Below, piece by piece: positions 30,355 to 42,033 of a DNA stretch of 64,000 nt. How positions within the stretch are numbered: position 1 is the stretch's first letter; each line of letters begins with the position of its first letter. The stretch covers positions 2,480,001-2,544,000 of the forward strand of contig NZ_CP067099.1 in assembly GCF_016618195.1 (NCBI RefSeq), read 5' to 3'. Source of the stretch: Providencia manganoxydans (GTDB lineage: Bacteria > Pseudomonadota > Gammaproteobacteria > Enterobacterales > Enterobacteriaceae). Made by a program: the position numbers and the translations under genes. Under the pieces are notes generated by a model. That model saw nothing but the letters and a program-made list of their open reading frames with translations, was not told the DNA's origin and did not search any database.

Positions 30355-30891
30355 TGTGCTTAATTACATTGCTCACATTGCTAATTAATTATTCAACAGT
30401 AATCATATTACCGTGATTTGTTTACCTACTATTGTAGATGATCCGAGCCGCGCTTTCTACGCCCTGCTAATAATCAAAGATTATAAAGATGATCAAGGCC
30501 AGATTTTGGCAGAGAAAATTGATGGCTATTTCATCACATACCTTATTGTTATTATAAAAGTTTACATCGCATAAGCTTACAAATGTACTCTTTATTTTAT
30601 TATATATAATAAGGTATTCCCTATATCAATAATAGGTATCTAAAATGCAATAATTTGGCACGTAACGCAAACCGTAGTTATAGCTAATTGTATAGATAGG
30701 CAAATCAGCCTCAATCTGATTGATAATTTAGCGTTTTTCGCGCACTATTTTATTCAGTTCACCCTGTTTTCACTATTATCATTGCTAATGAAGACGTTTT
30801 CTTCACTGACAATAACAGGTTACACTTCGGTTTGGGCCTAGGTTTTGATAGGCCACCATTTATTTTCACTAAATGATTTTTGAGAGTCGCT
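30355..30891. other. Divergent control region hemA-lolB
   Basis: About 540 bp without a coding gene. It must contain the hemA and lolB promoters. The sequence is AT-rich, with no convincing -35/-10 pair, riboswitch fold or repeat recognised by eye. Confidence 0.5.
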
Positions 30892-31551
30892 ATGCAACTG
30901 TTCACTACTTGGGCTACTTATCGCTCTATCACAACACGGGGTTTGTGGCGTTTACTGCCGCTGTCGTGTTTATTGCTAACCGCATGTGTCTTCAACAAAC
31001 AAACAACAACAGGAACTGGCTCAGCATCCGACCCTCAATGGAAAACACATTTACAAGAACTTAATGCCCTACGAGATTATCAAACACGTGGCTCGTTTGT
31101 TTATAACGGCGGGGAAACCAAAACTTACGCTAAATTTTTCTGGCAACAATATACGCCTGAAAAATACCGTCTATTATTAACTAACCCATTGGGTAGCCGC
31201 GAATTAGAATTAACAGTCGAACCTGATTTAGCTCGCCTTACGACTAAAGATGGGCAAACTCACATGAGTGACGTACCTTCAGAGTTGATTTATCAACTCA
31301 CTGGAATGGAGATCCCTCTTGATGACCTCACCGCATGGCTAACAGGCTCCCCGGGACGTGCAACTGAGTTTGAACTTGATGAAAACCATTTACTGAAATC
31401 AATAACGTTCCAACAAAATGGTGAAACGTGGCAACTCAACTATCTTTCTTATGATAAAAGTACTTCGCCAATGTTGCCAAGTAACCTAGAGTTACGCCAA
31501 GGTTCACGACTGATTAAACTCAAAATGGATAGTTGGACGCTACAGAAATGA
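30892..31551 (+). CDS. lolB: Outer membrane lipoprotein receptor LolB
   Basis: 219-residue lipoprotein that accepts lipoproteins from the LolA carrier and inserts them into the outer membrane. The signal peptide ends in the lipobox LLTAC with Cys32, followed by an unclosed beta-barrel domain ([29 protein letters not shown]). The signal peptide is longer than in E. coli LolB (207 residues total). A TTG four codons upstream is open, but the ATG is preferred. The stop overlaps the ispE start as ATGA. Confidence 0.93.
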   Translation: MQLFTTWATYRSITTRGLWRLLPLSCLLLTACVFNKQTTTGTGSASDPQWKTHLQELNALRDYQTRGSFVYNGGETKTYAKFFWQQYTPEKYRLLLTNPLGSRELELTVEPDLARLTTKDGQTHMSDVPSELIYQLTGMEIPLDDLTAWLTGSPGRATEFELDENHLLKSITFQQNGETWQLNYLSYDKSTSPMLPSNLELRQGSRLIKLKMDSWTLQK

Positions 31552-32423
31552 CTTTGACATGGCCCTCGCCCGCAAAATTAAATCTATTTCTTTACATCAC
31601 AGGTCGTAGAGCTGATGGGTATCATGAACTACAAACGCTATTTCAATTTCTAGATTATGGCGATGAAATAACCATCTCAACCCGAACTGATAACCAAATC
31701 AATTTACTGACGCATATGGAAGGCGTCGAGCCCGAACAAAATTTAATCGTTAGGGCAGCCAAATTGTTACAACACTACTGCCACGAAATACTTAAACTCA
31801 CACACCCCCTAGGCGCGGATATTACTATTCATAAAATTTTACCTATGGGAGGAGGTATCGGTGGCGGTTCTTCAAATGCGGCTACTGTGTTAGTCGCATT
31901 AAATGAACATTGGGGGACTCAAATTTCTGATGATGTGTTAGCCGATCTAGGTAAAAGCTTAGGTGCAGATGTGCCAGTGTTTGTTCGTGGTCATGCCGCT
32001 TTTGCCGAAGGAATTGGTGAAATTTTGACACCAGCGTCACCTAAAGAGAAATGGTATTTGGTCGCTCATCCCGGAATTGAAATCTCAACCCCGATGATCT
32101 TCACAGATCCGCAATTAAATAGAAATTCTCCAAAACGCTCACTAGCCGCATTATTACTGGCTCCGTACGCAAATGATTGCGAAACAATTGCAAGAAAACG
32201 TTTTCGTGAGGTTGAACAGCTCGTTTCTTGGCTGTTACAATATGCACCGTCTCGCCTAACAGGAACAGGTGCGTGTGTTTTTTCTGAATTTGAAACACAG
32301 GCTGCTGCCTTGCAGGTGTTAAATAAAGCCCCATCGTGGGTGCAAGGTTTCGTCGCTCAAGGGGTGAACGAATCACCATTGCACAGATTCCGCGCTGGGA
32401 TAACCCGTGTATTGCACCAATAA
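31548..32423 (+). CDS. ispE: 4-diphosphocytidyl-2-C-methylerythritol kinase
   Basis: 291-residue GHMP-family kinase of the MEP isoprenoid pathway. The N-terminus [19 protein letters not shown] and the ATP-binding glycine loop [18 protein letters not shown] (about residue 100) are diagnostic. An upstream TTG would add five residues, but the ATG in the ATGA overlap with lolB matches the family start. Confidence 0.97.
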   Translation: MTLTWPSPAKLNLFLYITGRRADGYHELQTLFQFLDYGDEITISTRTDNQINLLTHMEGVEPEQNLIVRAAKLLQHYCHEILKLTHPLGADITIHKILPMGGGIGGGSSNAATVLVALNEHWGTQISDDVLADLGKSLGADVPVFVRGHAAFAEGIGEILTPASPKEKWYLVAHPGIEISTPMIFTDPQLNRNSPKRSLAALLLAPYANDCETIARKRFREVEQLVSWLLQYAPSRLTGTGACVFSEFETQAAALQVLNKAPSWVQGFVAQGVNESPLHRFRAGITRVLHQ

Positions 32424-33434
<1,011 letters not shown>

Positions 33435-33443
33435 GAATGACTT

Positions 33444-33469
33444 AACGGGGTATTATTACCCCGTTTTTT
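33444..33469 (+). terminator. prs terminator
   Basis: Stem AACGGGGTA / TACCCCGTT with a TTAT loop, followed by a TTTTTT run, 10 bp after the prs stop. Confidence 0.93.
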
Positions 33470-33512
33470 CTATGTGTTTAGACAATTTAAGAAATGTCAT
33501 AACATTTAAGTA

Positions 33513-33552
33513 GCGCCCCTACCGTTGTTCATCAACCGTAGGGGCTTTATTT
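33513..33552 (+). terminator. Second hairpin downstream of prs
   Basis: Stem GCCCCTAC / GTAGGGGC with an inner GTTG / CAAC pairing and a C-C mismatch, followed by TTTATTT. It stands 44 bp after the prs terminator with no gene between, so it is either a backup terminator or the 3' end of a short RNA. Confidence 0.6.
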
Positions 33553-33678
33553 ATCACCACGTTTACGTCCATATTTATGCTAAACATAAGGCAAAATAAT
33601 AAAGGCACTAAAATCAGCACCTTTATGACATTTTTCTTTAAAGTTAAGGGACTCTAAAATAGACGTAAGCCCTATCCA

Positions 33679-33951
33679 CTATGGGTAACGGTGATTATCA
33701 TGCTTTGAGTCATGATAGTGTTTTATCAACCAGTAGCGGTCTGCCACTTTATCTCTGCCGCCCAATCTTGCGCCGGCAAGCCAAATCATTGCACCGACGA
33801 AGATCCCAAATAGTGACCCCATCGTGATCATATCTGGCAAATTAAGGCTAAAAACATGAGAAGATAAATTAACCGCTAAGCTCCCAATCATCGCAATTAA
33901 CCCTAAAACCATCAAAATATTACCTACTAAAACAGCCGTTTTACGTTTCAT
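33679..33951 (-). CDS. ychH: YchH, stress-induced inner membrane protein
   Basis: 90-residue protein with two transmembrane segments (about 7-30 and 44-60) and the family end GARLGGRDKVADRYWLIKHY, matching E. coli YchH (92 residues), linked to oxidative-stress tolerance and biofilm. The start MKRKTAVLVGN is preceded by GAGGTAG; an 11-residue upstream extension is unlikely. It is divergent from pth, as in E. coli. Confidence 0.9.
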   Translation of the reverse strand: MKRKTAVLVGNILMVLGLIAMIGSLAVNLSSHVFSLNLPDMITMGSLFGIFVGAMIWLAGARLGGRDKVADRYWLIKHYHDSKHDNHRYP

Positions 33952-34245
33952 ATCTACCTCCCATGTCAGTAGACTGATAAGCAAAGCCAGTATTAAATAT
34001 TCGGAAAATATATATCTTTATGCCTTTATTATAGTGCAATAAGTAAAATTGTTTGCGATGGGTATCACAGGGTGAGACTTTTTCTATTATTTCTGTACAA
34101 AAGATGCTTTTTTTAAAAGAATTTTTCCCGAATTATTTTCTTTGTAACTAACTTACCCATAGGCTTAATTCAATTTTGCACATTTAGCCCTTCACGGGGT
34201 AAACTAGACCTAATTTTTGACTTAACTGACAGTGAATTCTTAGCC

Positions 34246-34836
34246 GTGAGCAAAATAAAATTAATTGTTGGCCTTGCCAACCCTGGGGCTGAGTATGCCC
34301 AAACTCGTCATAATGCAGGTGCATGGTATGTTGATTTACTTGCTGATCGCCATAACCAACCTCTAAAAGAAGAGCCTAAATTTTTTGGTTATACCGCACG
34401 AATTAACCTTAATGGCAATGATGTTCGATTATTAGTACCAACAACCTTTATGAATTTAAGCGGTAAGTCAGTATTGGCCATCGCTAATTTCTATCGTATT
34501 AATCCTGATGAAATTTTAGTCGCCCACGATGAATTAGATTTACCACCCGGCGTTGCTAAAATGAAATTGGGTGGTAGTAATGGTGGCCACAACGGCCTGA
34601 AAGATATCCAAAACAAATTTAGCAATAACCCTAACTTTTATCGCTTACGTATCGGTATTGGTCATCCAGGAGATAGAAATAAAGTGGTTGGCTTTGTGCT
34701 CGGTAAACCGCCTGTTTCAGAGCAAAAGCTGATCGATGAAGCTATCGATGAATCATTAAGATGTACCGATATTCTACTCAATGATGGAATAGAAAAGGCA
34801 ATGAATCGCCTGCATAGCTTTAAAGCTACCGCTTAA
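34246..34836 (+). CDS. pth: Peptidyl-tRNA hydrolase
   Basis: 196 residues. Pth recycles peptidyl-tRNA released from stalled ribosomes. Catalytic His22 (TRHNAG) and Asp95 ([11 protein letters not shown]), Asn12 and the GGHNGLKDI loop are present. The start is GTG, as in E. coli, without a strong upstream ribosome-binding site. ychF follows by 120 bp. Confidence 0.97.
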   Translation: MSKIKLIVGLANPGAEYAQTRHNAGAWYVDLLADRHNQPLKEEPKFFGYTARINLNGNDVRLLVPTTFMNLSGKSVLAIANFYRINPDEILVAHDELDLPPGVAKMKLGGSNGGHNGLKDIQNKFSNNPNFYRLRIGIGHPGDRNKVVGFVLGKPPVSEQKLIDEAIDESLRCTDILLNDGIEKAMNRLHSFKATA

Positions 34837-34956
34837 TTAGAAGCAGATAAAAGAGTTCATTTCGTTAAAATCAACTTTTTGTGTATAATCAGCGCCAATT
34901 TTCTAACATTTAGGGCAGCACTCGCCTGCCCCTTGTGATTTTAAGGTGAGAAACAT

Positions 34957-36048
34957 ATGGGTTTTAAATGCGGTATCGTTGGTCTGCCTAACGTGGGTAA
35001 ATCTACACTGTTTAATGCATTGACCAAAGCCGGCATCGAAGCAGCCAACTTCCCTTTCTGTACGATTGAGCCGAATACGGGTGTTGTGCCAATGCCAGAC
35101 CCACGTCTTGAACAATTGGCTGAAATTGTCAAACCACAGCGTATTTTGCCTACCACAATGGAATTTGTTGATATTGCAGGTTTGGTAAAAGGGGCATCTA
35201 AAGGTGAAGGTTTAGGTAACCAATTCCTAACGAATATCCGTGAAACTGAAGCTATCGGTCATGTGGTTCGTTGCTTTGAAAACGACAACATTATCCACGT
35301 AGCAGGCCAAGTAAATCCAGCTGAAGATATCGAAGTTATCAACACTGAGCTAGCATTGGCTGACCTTGATACTTGTGAACGCGCTATTCATCGTGTTCAA
35401 AAACGCGCAAAAGGCGGTGATAAAGATGCTAAGGCAGAGTTAGAAGCATTACAAAAATGCTTACCGCACCTTGAACAAGCAGGCATGTTGCGTACTTTAG
35501 ATCTCAGCCCTGAAGAAAAAGCTGTGATCCGCTATTTAAGCTTCCTGACATTAAAACCCACTATGTACATTGCTAACGTCAATGAGGATGGTTTCGAAAA
35601 TAACCCATTCTTAGATATGGTGTACAAAATTGCAGAAGCAGAAGGTTCTGTTGTCGTTCCTGTATGTGCCGCTATCGAATCTGATATCGCAGAACTTGAT
35701 GATGAAGAACGTGATGAGTTTATGGCAGATTTAGGCATTGAAGAGCCTGGTTTGAACCGTGTTATTCGTGCCGGTTATCAACTGCTTAACTTACAAACTT
35801 ATTTCACCGCTGGCGTGAAGGAAGTTCGTGCATGGACTATCCCTGTTGGTGCTACAGCACCACAAGCAGCGGGTAAGATCCACACTGATTTTGAAAAAGG
35901 CTTCATCCGCGCTCAAACTATCGCGTTTGATGACTTTATCAAATACCGTGGTGAGCAAGGTGCAAAAGAAGCAGGTAAAATGCGCGCTGAAGGTAAAGAT
36001 TATATTGTTCAAGACGGCGATGTACTTAACTTCTTATTTAATGTGTAA
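34957..36048 (+). CDS. ychF: Redox-regulated ATPase YchF
   Basis: 363-residue OBG-family P-loop protein that prefers ATP and is linked to ribosomes and oxidative stress. The Walker A motif is [14 protein letters not shown] (residues 8-21), [10 protein letters not shown] is the switch II region, a coiled coil follows, and a C-terminal TGS domain covers about 278-361. A TATAAT hexamer at 34884-34889 may be its -10 box. AAGGTGAG precedes the ATG. Confidence 0.97.
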   Translation: MGFKCGIVGLPNVGKSTLFNALTKAGIEAANFPFCTIEPNTGVVPMPDPRLEQLAEIVKPQRILPTTMEFVDIAGLVKGASKGEGLGNQFLTNIRETEAIGHVVRCFENDNIIHVAGQVNPAEDIEVINTELALADLDTCERAIHRVQKRAKGGDKDAKAELEALQKCLPHLEQAGMLRTLDLSPEEKAVIRYLSFLTLKPTMYIANVNEDGFENNPFLDMVYKIAEAEGSVVVPVCAAIESDIAELDDEERDEFMADLGIEEPGLNRVIRAGYQLLNLQTYFTAGVKEVRAWTIPVGATAPQAAGKIHTDFEKGFIRAQTIAFDDFIKYRGEQGAKEAGKMRAEGKDYIVQDGDVLNFLFNV

Positions 36049-36082
36049 GCCGACTTTTAATTTTTAAGTATCACTTCATAAT

Positions 36083-36130
36083 AAAACAGCATAAAACGTA
36101 TGATATTCACTGGGTTTTATGCTGTTTTTT
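36083..36130 (+). terminator. ychF terminator, possibly bidirectional
   Basis: Long stem AAACAGCATAAAAC / GTTTTATGCTGTTT followed by T residues, 35 bp after the ychF stop. The A-rich left flank could make it work for minus-strand transcripts too. Confidence 0.88.
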
Positions 36131-36409
36131 GCCATTCTGAGTTTTATAATACTTCGCTATTGATTGGATCTTGATGTAAGTACAATACATATATTTTTTA
36201 TGAAGATAATCCTCTTTGCTTGCGAACAAATTCGGATTGGAAATAAGAAAAGCATTGTTCAATCTAGAGAGATTGTGGAGTGAAGCTCTTTCCCATAACA
36301 ACATGAAATCGTTATTGTATGGATTACAAAAGAATAGAAAAAGTTATTTTCGGCGGTTAATACTTAGAAGGTTGAGCTTATTTAGGAAAACTCAACCTTC
36401 TGACTTTAA
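36131..36409. other. Non-coding gap ychF-mdaB with second hairpin
   Basis: No supported gene. Short overlapping frames on both strands lack ribosome-binding sites. A hairpin AGAAGGTTGAG / CTCAACCTTCT at 36366-36401 lies just beyond the mdaB stop and is probably its terminator on the minus strand, though the T-run there is weak. Confidence 0.6.
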
Positions 36410-36988
36410 TTATTTAAAAATGTCAATAAGGTGAGTTTTGTATTCACGAATATACTTTTCAACATCCGTTTCTTTGATTACATCATTAACCATAAAAGTT
36501 GGAAATTTTTTCAATCCTAGGAATTGCTGTGATTTGTGAAAGGCAAAATAAACACCATCTACACCACGGCCATCAAAAAAGTTATCAAACTCTTCAAATG
36601 CATCAATTGGTGCATTCCAAGTCACTGAAAGCATGTATTTTCTTCCATGCAGTAATCCCCCTGTACCATATTGTTTTTTTGGATCTTGTCGGGTACGTCC
36701 ATCATTTGCATACAAATAACCATGACCAAGAGTATAAACATCATCCATATACTTTTTTACTGTCCAAGGCATCATCATCCACCAACCTGGCATTTGATAA
36801 ATTATGGTATCTGCCCAAAGAAATTTTTTAACTTCATCTTCCACGCTGTAGCCTGATTCAATATGCGTTTCTTGAATAGTGTGCCCTAATTCACTTAAGC
36901 TATTTTTTGCTACATTATGTAAAGTACGATTGAGTTGGCCGGCAGAATGTGCAAATGTTTGCCCGCCATTCAGAAGGAGAATTTTCAC
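36410..36988 (-). CDS. mdaB: NADPH:quinone oxidoreductase MdaB
   Basis: 192-residue flavodoxin-like quinone reductase that reduces quinones by two electrons with FAD and NADPH. Family motifs include YQMPGWWMMMPWTVKKYMDD (about residues 64-83), LYANDGRTRQDP and MLSVTWNAP. The length and the end (HLIDIF) match E. coli MdaB (193). It is divergent from dkgB across a 318-bp AT-rich gap. Confidence 0.93.
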   Translation of the reverse strand: MKILLLNGGQTFAHSAGQLNRTLHNVAKNSLSELGHTIQETHIESGYSVEDEVKKFLWADTIIYQMPGWWMMMPWTVKKYMDDVYTLGHGYLYANDGRTRQDPKKQYGTGGLLHGRKYMLSVTWNAPIDAFEEFDNFFDGRGVDGVYFAFHKSQQFLGLKKFPTFMVNDVIKETDVEKYIREYKTHLIDIFK

Positions 36989-37306
36989 TTGTATTGCCTT
37001 ATTTATTAATTGCTAAGTTGTATTTAGGCTAACAAACTAAAATAAAGATAAAAAGCCAAGTCATGCCAATCCATTAGTTACCCACTCGACATACTCAGAT
37101 TAATATTTCATTAATTAATAGATCACGGTTTTTTTATTAGTTAAAAATAACACCAAAATCACAATTTAAAGTTAAAATAACAATTTCGAGCGATTGTTGA
37201 TTTTTTAGCAAAAGTCTATTGAATTTATTGCTATTTTTGTCAGTATCATTAGCGCGTATTCTCTATTGCATACAAATTATTAATGAAATCTAAGAGAGAT
37301 AACATA
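36989..37306. other. Divergent control region mdaB-dkgB
   Basis: 318 bp, very AT-rich, no gene. The two genes encode reductases, so a shared redox- or electrophile-responsive control is possible. No operator could be assigned. AAGAGAGAT before the dkgB ATG serves as ribosome-binding site. Confidence 0.45.
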
Positions 37307-38110
37307 ATGACTATTCCTGTAATCGGCGTTGGTACATTCCGTTTAAAAGATGATGTAGTAATTGATTCAATAAAAAATGCGTTAGATGTTGGTTATCGAG
37401 CTATTGATACTGCGCAAATTTATGACAATGAAGCCGCTGTTGGGCAAGCTATTGCTGAAAGTGGTGTTTCTCGAGATGAACTTTATATAACCACAAAAAT
37501 TTGGATTGAGAATTTAAGTAAAGATAAACTCATCCCTAGTTTGAAAAAAAGCTTAAGTGACTTACAAACTAATTATGTTGACTTAACTCTCGTACACTGG
37601 CCATCTCCAAATGATGCTGTTTCTGTAGAAGAGTTTATGCAGGCTTTATTGGAAGCCAAAAAACAAGGATTAACTCGAGAAATTGGTATTTCTAATTTCA
37701 CCATTCCATTAATGGAAAAAGCAGTTGCCGCAGTTGGCGCAGAAAATATTGCGACAAACCAAATTGAATTATCACCTTACCTACAAAACAAAAAAGTTGT
37801 TGAGTGGGCAAAACAACATAATATCCACATTACATCTTATATGACGTTAGCATACGGCAAAGCATTAAAAGATGAAACTATCGCGCGTATTGCACAAAAA
37901 CACAATGCAACACCCGCTCAAGTTATTTTAGCTTGGGCTATTGGTGAAGGATATTCTGTTATTCCATCATCGACAAAGCGTGAAAACTTATTAAGTAACT
38001 TACAAGCAACGCGATTACAGTTAGACAGTGATGACAAAACTGCCATCGCAAAATTAGATTGTAATGATCGCTTAGTTAGCCCTGAAGGTTTGGCGCCAAA
38101 CTGGGACTAA
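37307..38110 (+). CDS. dkgB: 2,5-didehydrogluconate/methylglyoxal reductase DkgB
   Basis: 267-residue aldo-keto reductase, the same length as E. coli DkgB (YafB), which reduces 2,5-diketogluconate and methylglyoxal with NADPH. The catalytic tetrad is Asp34, Tyr39, Lys64 and His97. NADPH contacts are in the [10 protein letters not shown] loop. The start [16 protein letters not shown] was chosen over an in-frame ATG eight codons upstream because it matches the family and has a ribosome-binding site. It is convergent with yafC, its E. coli neighbour. Confidence 0.95.
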   Translation: MTIPVIGVGTFRLKDDVVIDSIKNALDVGYRAIDTAQIYDNEAAVGQAIAESGVSRDELYITTKIWIENLSKDKLIPSLKKSLSDLQTNYVDLTLVHWPSPNDAVSVEEFMQALLEAKKQGLTREIGISNFTIPLMEKAVAAVGAENIATNQIELSPYLQNKKVVEWAKQHNIHITSYMTLAYGKALKDETIARIAQKHNATPAQVILAWAIGEGYSVIPSSTKRENLLSNLQATRLQLDSDDKTAIAKLDCNDRLVSPEGLAPNWD

Positions 38111-38142
38111 TTGTTTCCAGTATTTTCAGAAGCCATAATTCG

Positions 38143-39042
38143 TTATGGCTTCTGAATTTCTGAAATATATTGAGTTAAACTATCAATAAAAACGCGAATA
38201 CGTTGACTAACTACTCGGTCACTGTAATAAACCGCATGAAATGGCAAAGGAATAGTTTGTAACTCTTCTTTTAATACTTCAATAAACTGACCACTTTGAA
38301 TGTCTTTATTGACCATAAAGTCAGACAAACACGCAATTCCATTGCCAGCTAAGCAAAGCTGCCTTAACGTTTCCCCACTATTTGATGATATTCCATCAGT
38401 TACTTCAATTAATTGTCCATCTACAGTTTTAACTGGCCATATATTTAATGAAGCAGGTTCCGTAAAAGTGAGACATGTATGGTTGAAGAGATCTTGAGGC
38501 TGTACAGGTTCGCTATATTGCTCAATGTAGTCTGGTGAAGCAATAATCTTACGATAGCTATTAAACAAAGGGCGAGCTCGTAAGCTAGAATCATTGAGCT
38601 GTCCAGCACGTATCGCAACATCCACTTTTCGTTCTATTAAATTAACAAAAGTTTCTGATGAAACCAAAGATAAATGAATATCAGGATATTGTTTACGAAA
38701 AATAGAAGTGAAAGGAATTAGGATATGCAACACAATTGGTGTTGCTGCATCAATCCGCAATAAACCTTTTGGTGAGTGCTGTGCTTCATATAATTCATTC
38801 TCTGCCTCTTGCATTGCCTGTAAAATAACTTTCATCCGTTGAAAATAGAGTTCACCTTCTGTAGTTAAGTCAATTTGTCTAGTTGTACGGTTAAGCAAAT
38901 TGACACCCAATTTTTCTTCTAACTTTTTGACGATTCGGCTCACAGCTGAATTTGCCAAATTGAGCTTATCCGCTGCTTTACTAAAGCTTTTTTGCTCTAC
39001 TACTTCAATAAATACACGAGCTTCTTCGGATGTTGCTTTCAT
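38143..39042 (-). CDS. yafC: LysR-family regulator YafC
   Basis: 299-residue LysR protein with an N-terminal winged helix ([20 protein letters not shown], about residues 20-39) and a substrate-binding domain. The stretch [20 protein letters not shown] followed by [14 protein letters not shown] closely matches E. coli YafC, and the dkgB-yafC pairing is conserved. The effector is unknown; control of dkgB is plausible. Confidence 0.88.
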   Translation of the reverse strand: MKATSEEARVFIEVVEQKSFSKAADKLNLANSAVSRIVKKLEEKLGVNLLNRTTRQIDLTTEGELYFQRMKVILQAMQEAENELYEAQHSPKGLLRIDAATPIVLHILIPFTSIFRKQYPDIHLSLVSSETFVNLIERKVDVAIRAGQLNDSSLRARPLFNSYRKIIASPDYIEQYSEPVQPQDLFNHTCLTFTEPASLNIWPVKTVDGQLIEVTDGISSNSGETLRQLCLAGNGIACLSDFMVNKDIQSGQFIEVLKEELQTIPLPFHAVYYSDRVVSQRIRVFIDSLTQYISEIQKP

Positions 39043-39300
39043 AATAGTTTTCTTATTAAAGATAAATGATCAAACAGATGATGGTTTATAGTAGCAAAAA
39101 TTGAAGTTCAAATGGCATGTAAAGTAACATTGCACATCATTCGATTAAGATATTCATCAATAATAAACCACCATATAATTCATAATATTGTCTCAAGTCT
39201 ATGCTATTTATTTTTCATTGTGTTTCTTAACAACCTCTATAAATTTGGTGATTAAGATATCATACAAAAAACCTAAGAAGTTTTATTAAGATCCATATCA

Positions 39301-40188
39301 CTATTGGTTCTTTAATATTTCCCTCGACAAAGCATTCCATGCTTGTGCTTTTCGAGTTTGAGAGCCATTTTTTAATGTTGCCAGCGCCAATTCATAGGAA
39401 AGCACAGGTTCAATCACAGGGATGATTGCTACCCCATCTGTTCTGGTTTTATTCCACATGCTGCCCGGAAGCAATGTAATGCCAACCCCTGCTCTCACCA
39501 TGGCGGTGACTAAATCAAGATGACTACTACGACCTGCAATTATCGGTTTCTTACCATAAAGACCACAAGCACTAGTGACTAATTCATTAATTCGGAAATC
39601 ATCTGAGAAAAAAATAAATGGTTCATTAAGCAGTTCAATAAATTTGACTAAATGACGCTGTGCTAAAGGATGTTGTTCATTAACTAATAACATAAGGCGG
39701 TCAGTGGAGAAAACATGTAAATCAAAACGCTCATCATCAAGTGGTAGCATCACCGCGGCAGTTTCCACATCACCATTTAACATCGCATCCATCATTTTTC
39801 GCGTCCCTAATTCAATAATTTTTAATTCGACTAAAGGATAGCGTTGACTGAAAGCTAATATGATATCGGCAAAATAAGTTGAAGCGATAACAGGGGGTAA
39901 TCCCACATGTAAAACCCCTTCTAATGGACCTGATTTTTCCTTTAATGCCTTATTCATTTGGTTGAATTGCTCAAGGATCTGTTTAGCATGGATCAGTAAT
40001 ATTTCCCCTTCATCAGTAAGACTGACGCCATCAACCTCTCTAATTAATAATTTATAACCAAGCTCTTGTTCAAGTTTTTTAATACTTCGGCTGATCGCCG
40101 GTTGGGTAACAAATAAACTGTCTGCGGCTCGGCTAAATCCATTGAATTGCACAACTTCAACAAAATAACGCAGTGAACGCACATCCAT
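39301..40188 (-). CDS. LysR-family regulator divergent from a 2-oxoacid decarboxylase
   Basis: 295-residue LysR protein. The winged helix (RAADSLFVTQPAISRSIKKL) lies at about residues 20-40, and the substrate domain contains VHLGLPPV-like and GVGITLLPGS stretches. No specific orthologue is recognised. It starts 126 bp from the divergent ipdC-like gene, the classic arrangement for a LysR regulator and its target. Confidence 0.85.
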   Translation of the reverse strand: MDVRSLRYFVEVVQFNGFSRAADSLFVTQPAISRSIKKLEQELGYKLLIREVDGVSLTDEGEILLIHAKQILEQFNQMNKALKEKSGPLEGVLHVGLPPVIASTYFADIILAFSQRYPLVELKIIELGTRKMMDAMLNGDVETAAVMLPLDDERFDLHVFSTDRLMLLVNEQHPLAQRHLVKFIELLNEPFIFFSDDFRINELVTSACGLYGKKPIIAGRSSHLDLVTAMVRAGVGITLLPGSMWNKTRTDGVAIIPVIEPVLSYELALATLKNGSQTRKAQAWNALSREILKNQ

Positions 40189-40314
40189 ATCTTATCCCGC
40201 TATAAATTTTAGTTATAGATAGAATAATTATAAATAATTTCCTTACAAGTAATATTCACGCTAAAACTAATAATAACTAGAATTATTAACCGTTGAATTA
40301 TTAGAGGTGATATA

Positions 40315-41961
40315 ATGAAGACAGTTATTGAGCACGTTTTAGCCTGTTTATATGATATTGGGATCCATGACGTTTTTGGTGTGGCCGGAGACTATGCATT
40401 TCCCATAGAAGACGCTATCTGTGAAAGCGAAAACATGCGTTGGATCGGCAACTGTAATGAACTCAATGCCTCATACGCCGCAGATGGCTATGCACGAATT
40501 AAAGGTTGCGCCGCACTATCAACAACTTTTGGTGTGGGTGAATTAAGTGCTTTAAATGGTATTGCTGGTTCATACGCAGAACACTTGCCAATATTCCATT
40601 TAGTGGGGATGCCAGCAAGTGGAGTACAAAAAAATCATAGACTTGTTCATCATACACTCGGCAACGGTAACTTTGATGTGTTTTATAAAATGAGCCAACA
40701 TATCAGTTGTGCGCACGCAATCCTAACACCAGAAAACTGCATCGCCGAAACCAAACGTTTAATTACTACCGCACTTAATGAACGTCGTCCTGTTTATATC
40801 GGGATCCCCTCTGATTATGCGGTTATGCCTGTTGTTACTGATAAAAATACTGATGCTATAACTATGCATAAAAGTAATAGCGAGTCATTATCAGCAGCCG
40901 TTACTGCTATTCTAGAAAAACTAAATTCAAGCAAAAAAGCCTGCCTAATCCCTGGGATCCTAAGTGCTCGTTTAGGCTATGCCAATGATGTTCAAAAAAT
41001 TATAGATAAAACAGGGCTCCCATACGCCACTATGTTTATGGATAAAAGTATAGTTAGCGAATCAAATGCAACCTATATGGGTATCTATAACGGGAAATTG
41101 ATGAATCCAAAAGTAGGCGAATTTGTTGAAAGCTGTGATTGTATTATAGGGATTGGTGCCGAATTGACTGATTTTAACTCAGGTAGTTTTACTGCAACAA
41201 TCCAACCTGAAAATCGCATTAATATTCTTGCGGATCATGTCAAAGTCGGTTCTGCCGTTTATCCACAAGTTTATATGAAAGATATATTGGAACAGTTAAA
41301 ACAACATGCCCCTTCTTTGCAACACCAAGGTATTAAAGCCGAAGGACTTGGCGAGCCAATTCAGGGAGATGATGGAAAAATTACCGCAACCTATCTCTAT
41401 CCTAGACTTGAAAAAATGTTTCGAGAAGACGATATAATTATCGCTGAAACAGGCACCGCTTCTATGGGACTGGGTTTCGCACGACTCCCTCGTAACGCTC
41501 AATTTCACAACCAAACGCTATGGGGTTCAATTGGTTGGGCGACCCCTGCTGCTTTTGGTGCCGCCATTGCAGCTCCTAACCGCCGAGTTATCCTAATTAC
41601 GGGTGAAGGTTCACATCAACTCACAGCTCAAGAAATTAGTCAGTTCGCTCGTTTCGGGTTAAAACCCATTGTTTTAGTACTAAACAATGATGGCTATTTA
41701 ATTGAAAGATTACTATGTAACAACCCTGAAGCTTATTATAACGACTTGCCAAAATGGAACTATGCGCAATTGCCTGAGGCACTTGGTTGCCAAGATTGGC
41801 ACTGCGTACAAGTCACTACCTGTGATGAATTAAATACTGCAATAAGCATTGCTGAATCAATAGATACTGCATCCTATATTGAAATCGTTATGGACAGATA
41901 CGCAGCATCTGAGCTAGCACAAAAACTCGGTAAATCGAGAGGATCACTGTATTCATTTTAA
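40315..41961 (+). CDS. ipdC: Indolepyruvate/2-oxoacid decarboxylase (ThDP-dependent)
   Basis: 548-residue thiamine-diphosphate enzyme of the pyruvate/indolepyruvate decarboxylase group. Active-site residues are Asp26 (AGDYAFP), Glu49 (NELNASYAADGYA) and His112-His113 (HHTLGNG). The cofactor-binding GDG motif is GEG here (430-432), still able to bind magnesium in principle. Such enzymes convert indolepyruvate to indoleacetaldehyde on the way to indole-3-acetate, or phenylpyruvate in some. The LysR gene next to it likely regulates it. The exact substrate is uncertain, so the symbol is tentative. Confidence 0.72.
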   Translation: MKTVIEHVLACLYDIGIHDVFGVAGDYAFPIEDAICESENMRWIGNCNELNASYAADGYARIKGCAALSTTFGVGELSALNGIAGSYAEHLPIFHLVGMPASGVQKNHRLVHHTLGNGNFDVFYKMSQHISCAHAILTPENCIAETKRLITTALNERRPVYIGIPSDYAVMPVVTDKNTDAITMHKSNSESLSAAVTAILEKLNSSKKACLIPGILSARLGYANDVQKIIDKTGLPYATMFMDKSIVSESNATYMGIYNGKLMNPKVGEFVESCDCIIGIGAELTDFNSGSFTATIQPENRINILADHVKVGSAVYPQVYMKDILEQLKQHAPSLQHQGIKAEGLGEPIQGDDGKITATYLYPRLEKMFREDDIIIAETGTASMGLGFARLPRNAQFHNQTLWGSIGWATPAAFGAAIAAPNRRVILITGEGSHQLTAQEISQFARFGLKPIVLVLNNDGYLIERLLCNNPEAYYNDLPKWNYAQLPEALGCQDWHCVQVTTCDELNTAISIAESIDTASYIEIVMDRYAASELAQKLGKSRGSLYSF

Positions 41962-42033
41962 ATAATCCGCGTTAAGCCATTGGGAGCAATCACACATTGC
42001 CACCAATGGCTTTATTTAAATAACTTGCATAAC

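Noticed and set aside
36107-36434. Short open frames on both strands between ychF and mdaB
   Set aside because: They overlap terminator hairpins, lack ribosome-binding sites and resemble no protein.
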